Shown in pieces: positions 16,190-24,432 of a DNA stretch of 42,934 bases. Every line of letters begins with the position of its first letter. Positions within the stretch are counted from its first letter, which is position 1. Under the pieces are notes generated by a model, which saw only the letters and a program-made list of their open reading frames with translations, was not told the DNA's origin and did not search any database. Position numbers and translations under genes: made by a program. This stretch comes from an uncultured Oleispira sp. (GTDB taxonomy: Bacteria; Pseudomonadota; Gammaproteobacteria; Pseudomonadales; Oceanobacteraceae): positions 1 through 42,934 of the forward strand of contig CAJVZR010000034.1 of the NCBI GenBank assembly GCA_913019965.1. Reading direction: 5' to 3'.

Positions 16190-17443
16190 ATGTTGGAGCA
16201 GTTCTCTCCATGGACCTTGGTACTCATTGGCATCGTTTTTTTGCTTACGATCTATTTTCATTTTTTCCATTACTCCAGCAAAACCGCTGAGTTAGCCCCT
16301 AATATTCTCACCAGTATCGGTATTTTCGGTACTTTCTTGGGGGTGGCGTTAGGTTTATGGCACTTTGATACCACCGATATTCATGGCAGTGTGCCTAAAT
16401 TGATGGATGGTTTAAAAACCGCCTTCTGGTCGTCTATTGCTGGGTTATTGGGCGCGCTGACGATTAAATTACGCAGTACCTTTTCTCAAGCGGGGCGCCG
16501 TACCGTAACTCAAACCCGGGCTGCGAGTATTGATGATTTAGATGCCTCATTAAAACTATTGGCAGATCAATTTAATAATCAGCGTGAAGATTCCATGCAA
16601 TCTTTATTGAAGCGCCAGCACGAAGACAATCAAAATGGTGTACGGCAAATTGTTTATGTTCTAGAGCATTATGAAGAGCGCATGGCCGATGCTAATGCCA
16701 AAGCGCTGGTTGAAGCGATTGAAGCCGTTATGCAGGACTTTAATGCCCGAATTAACGAGCAGTATGGAGATAACTTTAAACGCTTAAATGAAAGTGTTGG
16801 CAAAATGCTGGATTGGCAAAATAATTACCGAGCGCAATTGCAGCAACTCATCGATGAACAAGAACGTACTGCAGGCTCAATGAAAGAAGCCAGTAATGCG
16901 TTTGAGTATATGGTCAAGCATGCTAATGCGTTTAATGGCATCTCAGAATCTTTGCAGGAATTACTCAGTGGCTTGGATGCTCAGCGTTCAAATTTACAAG
17001 ACCAATTGGGCGGTCTTGCTGCTGTCGTGAATAACGCCGCTGATGGTCTGCCTCAACTTGAAGAGCGCATTGGTGCATTAACCACGGGTATTGCTAAGCA
17101 AGTGCATGAACAGCAACGCTGGACAGTTGAACATATCACCAAAGCACAAGAAGGTATTCAACAGCAGATGAGTGAGGTGATGGAAAAATCGGGTGCTCAG
17201 CTACAGCAACAGCAACAGTTAACCCATCAACAACTAACCCGTATTGCAGAGAAGGTTGAACGCCAAGTTTCGGTATTAGACGATTCTATGGAAGAAGAAC
17301 TCAATAAGGCCCTGCAATCTTTTGGCATGCAGCTTACCGCCTTATCTGAAAAGTTTGTCAGTGATTACTCTCCACTCACTCAGAAACTGCAAGATGTGGT
17401 CAAACTGGCTGAAGAAATACGCTCTGCAGAAGATTTGAATTAA
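16190..17443 (+). CDS. ZorA-like MotA/TolQ/ExbB-family proton-channel protein with long cytoplasmic tail
   Basis: This 417-aa inner-membrane protein has three hydrophobic segments (about 8-26, 37-58, 79-96). The second and third surround the MotA/TolQ/ExbB signature (GIFGTFLGVALGLWHFD, then LKTAFWSSIAGLLGAL). The remaining 320 residues are a long, Gln-rich, charged helical tail with coiled-coil character to the C-terminus. That design, channel plus long tail, is known for ZorA of Zorya anti-phage systems, where the tail transmits a signal into the cytoplasm. The start chosen is the ATG at 16190 after TAGGA; TTG at 16172 is less likely. It is the first gene of a tight three-gene operon with a ZorB-like partner. 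ZorC, ZorD or ZorE relatives are not present. Confidence 0.75.
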   Translation: MLEQFSPWTLVLIGIVFLLTIYFHFFHYSSKTAELAPNILTSIGIFGTFLGVALGLWHFDTTDIHGSVPKLMDGLKTAFWSSIAGLLGALTIKLRSTFSQAGRRTVTQTRAASIDDLDASLKLLADQFNNQREDSMQSLLKRQHEDNQNGVRQIVYVLEHYEERMADANAKALVEAIEAVMQDFNARINEQYGDNFKRLNESVGKMLDWQNNYRAQLQQLIDEQERTAGSMKEASNAFEYMVKHANAFNGISESLQELLSGLDAQRSNLQDQLGGLAAVVNNAADGLPQLEERIGALTTGIAKQVHEQQRWTVEHITKAQEGIQQQMSEVMEKSGAQLQQQQQLTHQQLTRIAEKVERQVSVLDDSMEEELNKALQSFGMQLTALSEKFVSDYSPLTQKLQDVVKLAEEIRSAEDLN

Positions 17444-17454
17444 AAGAGAGCCGC

Positions 17455-18162
17455 ATGCACGAAAATGAATTAGAGCAACTAAAAGAGCAAGAAGGCCACT
17501 GGGTTGCCGTGAGTGACTTAATGGCAGGGCTGATGATGATCTTCATGCTCATATCCGTCGTCTTCATGGTAGATGTTGAAACCGAGCGCAATCGAATCCA
17601 AGACGTAGCGATTTTATACGATCATCTTCGCCAAGAGCTGTATAACGATTTACAGGAAGAGTTTGCCGACGATCTGCCAAAGTGGGGGGCTGAACTCGAT
17701 AAAGATTTATCCTTTCGTTTTAACGATAGTGAGATTTTATTTGATAACGGCAAGTCAGAGCTTAAGCAGCAATTCAAAACCATACTCGCCGACTTCTTTC
17801 CACGTTATATGCGTATTATTACAAGAGAAGCTTATCACGATGACATCTTAGAAGTTCGTATTGAAGGTCATACTTCAACCGGTTGGCAAGGGGCCCATAG
17901 TGATGATGATGCCTATATTCGCAATATGGATTTATCCCAAGCGCGTACTCGTTCTACATTAGGGTTTGTCATGGGATTGGCCGAGGTTAAACAGGATAAA
18001 GACTGGCTAAAGCAATATCTCACCGCCAATGGTTTATCGTCAGCGAAAGTTATTCGTGATGATCAAGGGCTTGAAAACCCGGAGCGCTCTCGACGAGTCG
18101 AATTTAAAGTACGCACCGATGCCGATAGTCGCATCGCGACGATTTTAGATCAGGTGCTTTAA
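17455..18162 (+). CDS. ZorB-like MotB/OmpA-family stator protein
   Basis: This 235-aa protein has a short cytoplasmic N-terminus, one transmembrane helix (about 17-39) starting with WVAVSDLMAGLMMIFML, and a periplasmic OmpA/MotB-type domain (about 85-230). Asp21 in the SDLMAGLM motif is in the position of the ion-carrying Asp of MotB-type stators, and this motif is typical of ZorB. The C-terminal domain has the peptidoglycan-binding pattern: GHT at 138-140 and N-x-x-L-S-x-x-R at 157-164. Together with the upstream ZorA-like protein it should form a proton-driven complex anchored to peptidoglycan. It starts 11 bp after the ZorA-like stop, with GAGAG before the ATG. Confidence 0.8.
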   Translation: MHENELEQLKEQEGHWVAVSDLMAGLMMIFMLISVVFMVDVETERNRIQDVAILYDHLRQELYNDLQEEFADDLPKWGAELDKDLSFRFNDSEILFDNGKSELKQQFKTILADFFPRYMRIITREAYHDDILEVRIEGHTSTGWQGAHSDDDAYIRNMDLSQARTRSTLGFVMGLAEVKQDKDWLKQYLTANGLSSAKVIRDDQGLENPERSRRVEFKVRTDADSRIATILDQVL

Positions 18163-18164
18163 CA

Positions 18165-18638
18165 ATGCGGATAAAGGCATTTAATGATTTTGAACCCTTT
18201 AATAAGCTGCGTAAAGAAATGGGTACCGATGAATTAGGGAGCTTTGAGTTATTTGATCCGCAAAGACAAATAACCTATAGCGAGCGAGAGTTGTTAGAAT
18301 TGGGCACGTTTGGTATCGAAAGCAATCGTTTAAAAATACTGAAAGATAAAACCATCGCCTTTAAAAATACTCGCCTGTGGCTAACCTGGCCAAGTCATGA
18401 GGAGTTTCACTTAGCGGCTTGCGAACAGGTGCAAAAACGTCGCCATTTGAAATCCAGTTTTATCGCAGGCTTAAATCAGCCCGCTGATAATAGAGTATGT
18501 ATAGAGTGTTTATTATTACTTAAATATGACGGTCTAGATGCCCGCCGTAGCCGCCGTTTAGATCTTGCTGAAACAATACAAAAAGAATTTAAACTGATCG
18601 AATTCCAAAAAGAATATCCGTTTTATCCTTTGGTTTGA
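18165..18638 (+). CDS. Unrecognised 157-aa protein, third gene of the ZorAB-like operon
   Basis: I do not recognise this protein. It is soluble, with no signal peptide or membrane segment, and ends in FYPLV. It is mixed alpha/beta in appearance, with a Trp-rich segment (RLWLTWPSHEEFHLAACEQV near 72-91), an Arg/Asp-rich stretch (LDARRSRRLDLAET near 127-140) and only two Cys close together (CIEC). No HNH, helicase, nuclease or phosphatase motif is visible. It begins 2 bp after the ZorB-like stop, so it is translationally linked and is the candidate effector or adaptor of the motor. In Zorya systems the genes after zorAB encode nucleases or DNA-binding proteins; here the position is filled by something much smaller. 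Confidence 0.65.
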   Translation: MRIKAFNDFEPFNKLRKEMGTDELGSFELFDPQRQITYSERELLELGTFGIESNRLKILKDKTIAFKNTRLWLTWPSHEEFHLAACEQVQKRRHLKSSFIAGLNQPADNRVCIECLLLLKYDGLDARRSRRLDLAETIQKEFKLIEFQKEYPFYPLV

Positions 18639-18646
18639 ATGTGATG

Positions 18647-19000
18647 TTAGCTTGTAGGCCCATATATATAAGCGACGGTAAACATAAGGGTGAAAAATAT
18701 TGCACTAGAAATCTGTAAGAAGAAAGCTAAGGTTTTGTCTTTTTTTCTTGTATGCCTTCTCACAGCTGTATAATCAACAATTGTAGGACTTAATCTAGGG
18801 AACACTATAATTAAAGAATAAGTAACAATAATAGACCCAATTCCTTTATCCCACTCAGGGGGCTCAATGCCCTCTTCAGTCATTTCTTTTTCGATATGTT
18901 TAACGCTAATGCGACCAAATATAAAGATCGCAAGACTCCATGCAAAAAAGGAAATCAACAATAATATTGCCATCCAATTTTCTGTAGATAATACTGACAT
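18647..19000 (-). CDS. Small three-helix membrane protein, probable immunity protein
   Basis: This 117-aa protein has three hydrophobic segments (about 10-30, 52-68, 92-113) separated by charged loops, including GIEPPEWDKGIGS and a basic RRHTRKKDK stretch. No enzyme motif is seen. It starts 11 bp after the stop of the 348-aa protein whose C-terminus looks membrane-inserting. Small multi-helix inner-membrane proteins directly after such genes are the usual immunity partners of pore-forming bacterial toxins, so this is the inferred role. Its 3' end is only 8 bp from the convergent ZorAB-like operon. Confidence 0.6.
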   Translation of the reverse strand: MSVLSTENWMAILLLISFFAWSLAIFIFGRISVKHIEKEMTEEGIEPPEWDKGIGSIIVTYSLIIVFPRLSPTIVDYTAVRRHTRKKDKTLAFFLQISSAIFFTLMFTVAYIYGPTS

Positions 19001-19011
19001 ACAAACCTTAT

Positions 19012-20058
19012 TTACAAACTGTTAAATCGAGAGCTCATATCATAGGCCTGATTGGCAATGAATTTTCCAGCCATATCTCCACTCTTAGCCGCAATGATTC
19101 CTACGGTTATGGCAGCTCCGATGATGATAAGCCAGCCTACGGGCGTCGATAGAAGAGCAATACCTAAACCAGCTGCAGATGATACCACTGCTTGTCCTGC
19201 GAATAATCCCGCTGCCGTTCCAAGTCCAAATCCGCTTGTTTCAACTGCAGCACGCTTTTGCCAATTTTTCCCCGATAGATAGTCAACATGAACGTTACCC
19301 GCACGCACTCCAGCATCTAATGCAATTAACCCGCCTCCCAGCACTTTAGCTCCTGTTTCGAAGGAACGTAGATTTTGAAATGCAGATGTCGACGTAAACT
19401 GAATAGGTTTTATCGTTCTGCTGCTTTTTGCTTTATTGATACCACGCTGAGCATTTGTATAAACTGTGCCTCTTTTATTTTTAACACGGTTTACATATTT
19501 ATTAATTTCAATTTGGAATTTAGTATTAAACTCTTTAGAAGCAGTTCGTACACTTTCTTCTAGGGTAACCATTTTATGACGTGGATACTTTGCCTTCGCC
19601 CCTTCCCTTACTTTTTCTAAGGCTTCCTTAACTTTATTTGCCGCTTTGGCGAAGTTACTTAGGCGTGTATCAAGGGCCGTTGAAGCCGCACCTATTACTC
19701 CAGGGCTTTCAATACGAATCATAGGAGCTAGTTCAGCTTGGTAGAAATCGGACATGGCTTGTAGTTGGTCGCTGCCAAGGATGTCATCCATTGTGGCAAT
19801 CTTTCGCTTTGCTTCTTGTGGTAAGGATTGCATCTTCTTAAATGAACAAACTAGATCAGGCCTTGATTGTTGCCAATTTTTTCTGTTTTCACTACTGTTA
19901 TTAGTATCTGTACGAATAATAAAAGGTGTCCCAGCAGCAATCAAAGGCCCCTTTATGTGTGGGTTATCTTGCTGAAAGTCGGCAAGTGCCTTTTTATCGT
20001 TGCGATCTACTGGGTAGGCATTACTGCGACTAAAGCATAGAGCGATATCTTCTGGCAT
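19012..20058 (-). CDS. Putative pore-forming effector with LysM-like N-terminus
   Basis: This 348-aa protein has three parts. Residues 1-55 hold a segment LADFQQDNPHIKGPLIAAGTP ending in FIIRT, which resembles the second half of a LysM motif. Residues 90-230 are helical and charged, with repeated Lys and Glu. Residues about 235-345 are Gly/Ala-rich and hydrophobic, with two likely membrane hairpin helices (about 284-308 and 309-327), the style of glycine-zipper colicin-like and type VI secreted pore formers. There is no signal peptide, so delivery would need a secretion system; no type VI gene is in the window. It is followed by a membrane protein gene, giving an effector-immunity layout. Function is inferred from architecture and context only. 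Confidence 0.6.
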   Translation of the reverse strand: MPEDIALCFSRSNAYPVDRNDKKALADFQQDNPHIKGPLIAAGTPFIIRTDTNNSSENRKNWQQSRPDLVCSFKKMQSLPQEAKRKIATMDDILGSDQLQAMSDFYQAELAPMIRIESPGVIGAASTALDTRLSNFAKAANKVKEALEKVREGAKAKYPRHKMVTLEESVRTASKEFNTKFQIEINKYVNRVKNKRGTVYTNAQRGINKAKSSRTIKPIQFTSTSAFQNLRSFETGAKVLGGGLIALDAGVRAGNVHVDYLSGKNWQKRAAVETSGFGLGTAAGLFAGQAVVSSAAGLGIALLSTPVGWLIIIGAAITVGIIAAKSGDMAGKFIANQAYDMSSRFNSL

Positions 20059-20303
20059 GGTTTATTCCTTTAAAATCATTCCCTGTGAAGTGGATTTCGC
20101 TAAGAAGCATACTTCTATTACCGCTTCATTATCCAATAGGGCGCTATATTATCAGTTAAAATAGGAGTGCATAGCACCTGTGGTATAAGTGCAAAAATTA
20201 TAATGATTAATACTGACCGCCACTATTAATTGATATTAGGTAGTAGAAGCGCTGAGTATTCTTAAATGCTATAATTCATCTGTTTTCTACGTCGAATAAT
20301 TTA

Positions 20304-21287
20304 ATGAACGCTACCTTCTCTTTTACTGTATCGGCAAAGCAAGCTGATACCTATTTGTTAGCCTGTTTATTACCCGCGATTCCTTACCTGAATCCTGAGC
20401 AATGGCAGTCGTTGTTAACGGAAGAACAGGGGGATATCAAGGTCGACGGTGTTATCGTTCATGATGATATCTTGCTTACCCTAGGCCAAGTTGTAAGCTA
20501 CACCATTAACGACTATCAAGAAGCAGAAGTCGATTGTGCCTGGTCTGAAATTTGGTCTAACGAAGACATTTCTGCCATTCATAAACCCGCTAACCTTCCG
20601 GTAAACCGTACTACTCGCAATGTTTACAATACTCTTATTCAACTACTACGTCGGGAAAGTCATTGGCCTGATGCGCATTTATTACATCGTTTAGATTTAG
20701 AAACGTCGGGGCTAATCTTAATCGCCCAAAATAATGCTGTGGCATGTCAGTATCAATCTAAGTTAGATCATTTAATTAAACGTAAAATTTATCGTGCAGT
20801 TGTGATTGGTAAACCTGATTGGGAAACTAAAGACTTTTATTGTGACCTCCGTACTCTTGATGACAATGAGGGAGGCACGGCGATACGTAGCCAAATGCAT
20901 GTGGTGCCAAAGGGGCAAGGTAAAGAAAGTCGTACCTTATTTAATGTATTAGCAACAAAACTAGTAAAGGGTGAGCGCTTTTCATTGATTGAGTGTGAAT
21001 TGTTTACTGGACGTAAGCATCAAATCCGTGCTCAGTTGGCCCACTTAGGACACCCGATTGTAGGGGATAAAATTTATAGTAATAACGGTGAGTTTTATTT
21101 AAAGCGACTTGATAAAATATTGTCTGAAGTTGATCATGAAAAATTATTAACTCCGCATCATTTATTGCATGCCTATCAGATTCATCTGCATAACCTTTGG
21201 CAGCCAGATGGGAATACTCAAAAGACTCAGGACATCATTTTAACCGATAATGATTTTCCTGAGTCTTGGCAAAGCTTTGGCTTTTAG
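20304..21287 (+). CDS. RluA-family pseudouridine synthase
   Basis: Isomerises uridine to pseudouridine in RNA. In this 327-aa protein the catalytic motif HRLD is at 128-131 (HLLHRLDLETSGLILI), with Asp131 as nucleophile, preceded by AIHKPANLPVNRT at about 91-103 and followed by the RluA-type segment ECELFTGRKHQIRAQLAHLGHPIVGD. The N-terminal 75 residues look like a degenerate S4-type RNA-binding region. It belongs to the RluA/RluC/RluD superfamily, but which site it modifies cannot be told from the sequence. Its stop overlaps the stop of the convergent acyl-CoA ligase gene. Confidence 0.9.
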   Translation: MNATFSFTVSAKQADTYLLACLLPAIPYLNPEQWQSLLTEEQGDIKVDGVIVHDDILLTLGQVVSYTINDYQEAEVDCAWSEIWSNEDISAIHKPANLPVNRTTRNVYNTLIQLLRRESHWPDAHLLHRLDLETSGLILIAQNNAVACQYQSKLDHLIKRKIYRAVVIGKPDWETKDFYCDLRTLDDNEGGTAIRSQMHVVPKGQGKESRTLFNVLATKLVKGERFSLIECELFTGRKHQIRAQLAHLGHPIVGDKIYSNNGEFYLKRLDKILSEVDHEKLLTPHHLLHAYQIHLHNLWQPDGNTQKTQDIILTDNDFPESWQSFGF

Positions 21288-22918
21288 CGGTTTAATAAAT
21301 AATCTTGGTATTCTTTTCTAAGATTAATTTTTAACAATTTACCAGTAGCGGTATGCGGTAAGCTTTCTACAAAGATTACTTCGTCGGGCATCCACCACTT
21401 GGCGATTTTATCGCTTAAAAATTGTTTGATTTCTTCACCACTCAGAGTTGACTCAGGCTTACGAATAACCAGTAATAATGGACGCTCATCCCACTTTTCA
21501 TGCGCCACACCGATAACACACGCTTCGATAATGTCTGCATGGCCAATTGCGGCATTTTCTAAATCAATCGAGCTAATCCATTCTCCTCCTGATTTGATCA
21601 CATCTTTTGAACGATCAACTATTCCTAAATAATTATTTTCATCAATAGTAGCGACATCACCTGTATCTAACCAGCCATTTTCAAAGCTGCTCATATCGTC
21701 GGATTTATAATACTGTTTAATGATCCAAGGGCCTCTAACGAGTAAGCGGCCATAGGTCGAACCGTCATGAGGCTGACTGTCACCGTTATCATCAACGATT
21801 TTCATCTCAACCCCAAAAACAGGGCGACCTTGTTTTTGTTGTAATTGATGGCGTTGTTCTGTTGTCATACTGTCCATTGCGGCAGTCTTAACGTTTGCTG
21901 TCCCTAGTGGAGACATCTCGGTCATGCCCCAAGCGTGAATCAAAAAAGCATCATGGACTTCATCAAACTTCTTAATCATAGACAGTGGTGCGGCAGAGCC
22001 ACCAACGACAACGTTCTTCACGGAATCAAGGGTCTTACCAATTTCATCCATGTGATTTAATAACATTAACCATACTGTCGGCACGCCTAATAGCAGGTCC
22101 GGCTGCTCGGCTTCGATCAGTTGCCATAATGACGCACCATCCATCCCTGGACCGGGGAATACGAGTTTTGAACCTGTCATGGCTCCGGCATAGGGTACGC
22201 CCCAAGCGTTGACGTGAAACATGGGGACGACAGGTAAAACACAAGATAAGCCACTGATGCCTAAGGCTTCACGGCTGATTTCTGACATAGCATGGAGTAG
22301 GGTTGAACGGTGACTATAAAGTACACCTTTAGGGTTACCTGTGGTGCCGGAGGTATAACATAAGCTGGCTGCGGAGTTTTCATCAAATTGAGGCCATTCG
22401 AGTTCATCGCTGGCACTGCTGATTAAGTCTTCATAACAGATAACATTATTTAAACGAGTTTCTGGCATGTTGGCCTTATCGGCCATGATAATAAAACCTT
22501 CTACACCAGTAATTTGATCTTGAATGGCTTCTAATAGCGGTACAAAAGTTAAGTCAACAAAGATCCAGCGGTCTTCTGCGTGGTTAATAATGTAAACCAA
22601 TTGTTCGGGGAATAAACGTGGGTTAATGGTATGTAATACCGAGCCAATGCCAGAGACACCAAAGTATAATTCAAAGTGACGGTAGTTATTCCAAGCCAAG
22701 GTAGCGATGCGGTCAGCGGGTTTAGCGCCCAACCCTATGAGGGCATTTGCGATTTGTTTAGAGCGTTTGGCGGCGTCTTTCATGGTATAGCGGTGAATAT
22801 CACTCACACCATCAGACTCGCAGCGACGACTAACAATTTCACTGTTGGGATTGGAAGATGCGGCGTGTTCAATCAACCCAGAAATTAATAACGGGTTATC
22901 CATCATGTTACCTAGCAT
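21284..22918 (-). CDS. Medium/long-chain fatty acid-CoA ligase, AlkK-like
   Basis: Activates fatty acids with ATP and CoA through an acyl-adenylate. This 544-aa member of the AMP-binding superfamily carries the P-loop-like motif SLCYTSGTTGNPKGV (about 186-200), the HAWGMTEMSPLG motif (A5), GWLDTGDVATIDENNYLGIVDRSKDVIKSGGEW (A7-A8 region) and the C-terminal lysine motif PHTATGKLLKINLR near 525-538. The N-terminus MLGNMMDNPLLISGLIEHAA closely resembles AlkK of alkane degraders. Function fits entry of alkane- or lipid-derived acids into beta-oxidation, with FadE elsewhere in the window. Chain-length preference is not decidable by eye. Confidence 0.88.
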   Translation of the reverse strand: MLGNMMDNPLLISGLIEHAASSNPNSEIVSRRCESDGVSDIHRYTMKDAAKRSKQIANALIGLGAKPADRIATLAWNNYRHFELYFGVSGIGSVLHTINPRLFPEQLVYIINHAEDRWIFVDLTFVPLLEAIQDQITGVEGFIIMADKANMPETRLNNVICYEDLISSASDELEWPQFDENSAASLCYTSGTTGNPKGVLYSHRSTLLHAMSEISREALGISGLSCVLPVVPMFHVNAWGVPYAGAMTGSKLVFPGPGMDGASLWQLIEAEQPDLLLGVPTVWLMLLNHMDEIGKTLDSVKNVVVGGSAAPLSMIKKFDEVHDAFLIHAWGMTEMSPLGTANVKTAAMDSMTTEQRHQLQQKQGRPVFGVEMKIVDDNGDSQPHDGSTYGRLLVRGPWIIKQYYKSDDMSSFENGWLDTGDVATIDENNYLGIVDRSKDVIKSGGEWISSIDLENAAIGHADIIEACVIGVAHEKWDERPLLLVIRKPESTLSGEEIKQFLSDKIAKWWMPDEVIFVESLPHTATGKLLKINLRKEYQDYLLNR

Positions 22919-23035
22919 ACGTGCACTACCTTTAAATTTATTATTTAATGATGACTCAACATTAAATAATAAAGAGTTAATGCTCTATCACTCTTTAGTA
23001 CTATTTTCTTATCTTGATAAAGAACGACTTTTATT

Positions 23036-23629
23036 ATGCAAAAGCCCATCTCAGAAGCCTGCTTACGCAATCAAGCACCGATCGCCGAGGCGTTAAAAAA
23101 ACTATTACCGAAAGCTGCGCAGCTATTAGAAATTGGCAGCGGTACAGGACAGCACGCGGTCTTTTGTGCCAAGGAATTACCTCATGTCGTGTGGCAGCCC
23201 AGCGACCTAGCCCAGCACCATGCTGGAATGAAATTGTGGATAGATGAGGCACTGCTAGATAATTTATTGAATCCGTTGGAGCTCGATGTTGATCAAAGCT
23301 GGCCGGCACTTGACGTTGATCATGTATTTACTGCGAATACCGTACATTACATTGCCGTTAGCAGTGTCGTGAATATGTTCACAGGAATAACCCGTTTATT
23401 AGAAAAAGAGGGGTTATTTATTATGTATGGGCCCGTTAATATAAACGGGGAATATACCAGTGAAGGTAATGTCCGTTTGGATGAATGGCTTAAAAGCTGT
23501 GTAAATCCTTTGGCGGGGATTAAAGATTTGGCTGACCTTGAGCGCTTGGCTAAAGATCAAAATTTAATCTTGATCGATAACTTAGCCATGCCAGCCAATA
23601 ACCGCTTATTAGTGTTTCAAAAGCGCTAG
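23036..23629 (+). CDS. DUF938 SAM-dependent methyltransferase-like protein
   Basis: This 197-aa class I methyltransferase-like protein has the SAM-binding motif I as LLEIGSGTGQHAVFCAKELP (about 34-53), then VVWQPSDLAQHH, VDHVFTANTVHYIA and LFIMYGPVNINGEYTS, all conserved in the DUF938 family. The substrate is unknown. The start is the ATG at 23036. It converges with the esterase gene, overlapping its end by four bases. It is common as a single gene in marine gammaproteobacteria and methylation of a small molecule is the usual guess. Confidence 0.82.
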   Translation: MQKPISEACLRNQAPIAEALKKLLPKAAQLLEIGSGTGQHAVFCAKELPHVVWQPSDLAQHHAGMKLWIDEALLDNLLNPLELDVDQSWPALDVDHVFTANTVHYIAVSSVVNMFTGITRLLEKEGLFIMYGPVNINGEYTSEGNVRLDEWLKSCVNPLAGIKDLADLERLAKDQNLILIDNLAMPANNRLLVFQKR

Positions 23630-24336
23630 TCGAGCTTAGCTTGAATCCAGTGGGCGATATCTTGTATTTGCTCGTAACAAACTTGATGTTCCATTGGATA
23701 ATCTTGGAACTGGGTCTGATAACCCAAGTCGGTGAGGTCACGTTGTGCTTTTAAACCAAGACTTTGGTTTACCACAGCGTCTTGGCTACCGTGATAAATC
23801 TGAATATCTATATTTTTATTACTGGGGCCCGGGATGAAGGCATTTGGCGCTATCAGCGTAGGGAAATAGGTCGATAGACCCGCCAACCCCGCTAAGGTCT
23901 GTGGATAAGTTAACGCCGCATGATAAGCCACGGCACCTCCTTGGGAGAACCCTAATAATAAAATACGTTCACTTTTCACCCCGCGTTCAATTTCACGGTC
24001 GATCAAGTTTTGAATGTCTTTTACTGAAGCGAGCAACTGTTCTTGGTTAATCGTACGTTCGGCGTTTTGCCCGCTCGCATTACCCGTCGGCATATCTAAA
24101 ATATCGTACCAAGCCGGCATCGAAAAGCCGCCATTAATGGTAACGGGTATTTCTCCAGCATGGGGGAAGATGAAGCGAATAGCCTCGAAGGTATTTCCTA
24201 GCATACCTTTTAACTCTGGAACCAGAGCCGCAAAATCATCACCACTAGCCCCTAAGCCGTGTAGCCAGATGATACTGGCAGTTTGCGGTGCATTTGGCTC
24301 ATAAGAGGGAATTTCGATTGTGGATAAATTATTCAT
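23626..24336 (-). CDS. Carboxylesterase / phospholipase, alpha/beta hydrolase
   Basis: This 236-aa cytoplasmic esterase belongs to the carboxylesterase/lysophospholipase group of alpha/beta hydrolases (EstB type). Visible are the oxyanion-hole region WLHGLGASGDDF (24-35), FPHAGEIPVTINGGFSMPAWYD (about 57-78), the nucleophile elbow GFSQGG with Ser131, Asp186 in YHGSQDAVVN and His217 in PMEHQVC. This completes the triad Ser131-Asp186-His217. Typical substrates are short- or medium-chain esters; the natural one is unknown. A single gene. Confidence 0.88.
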   Translation of the reverse strand: MNNLSTIEIPSYEPNAPQTASIIWLHGLGASGDDFAALVPELKGMLGNTFEAIRFIFPHAGEIPVTINGGFSMPAWYDILDMPTGNASGQNAERTINQEQLLASVKDIQNLIDREIERGVKSERILLLGFSQGGAVAYHAALTYPQTLAGLAGLSTYFPTLIAPNAFIPGPSNKNIDIQIYHGSQDAVVNQSLGLKAQRDLTDLGYQTQFQDYPMEHQVCYEQIQDIAHWIQAKLD

Positions 24337-24432
24337 ACTGGGAATCTTTATTGTCTAGGCGTTGTCTATGGTATGTTAATGCATGCTTAATACTATGTTA
24401 TTACTGGCCTGATTGTTAGATAAGAGAACAGA

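Noticed and set aside
16190..18162. MotAB flagellar stator or TolQR/ExbBD reading of the two membrane proteins
   Set aside because: The long cytoplasmic tail, the SDLMAGLM motif and the third linked gene fit ZorAB better; no flagellar or tonB/tol genes are nearby.
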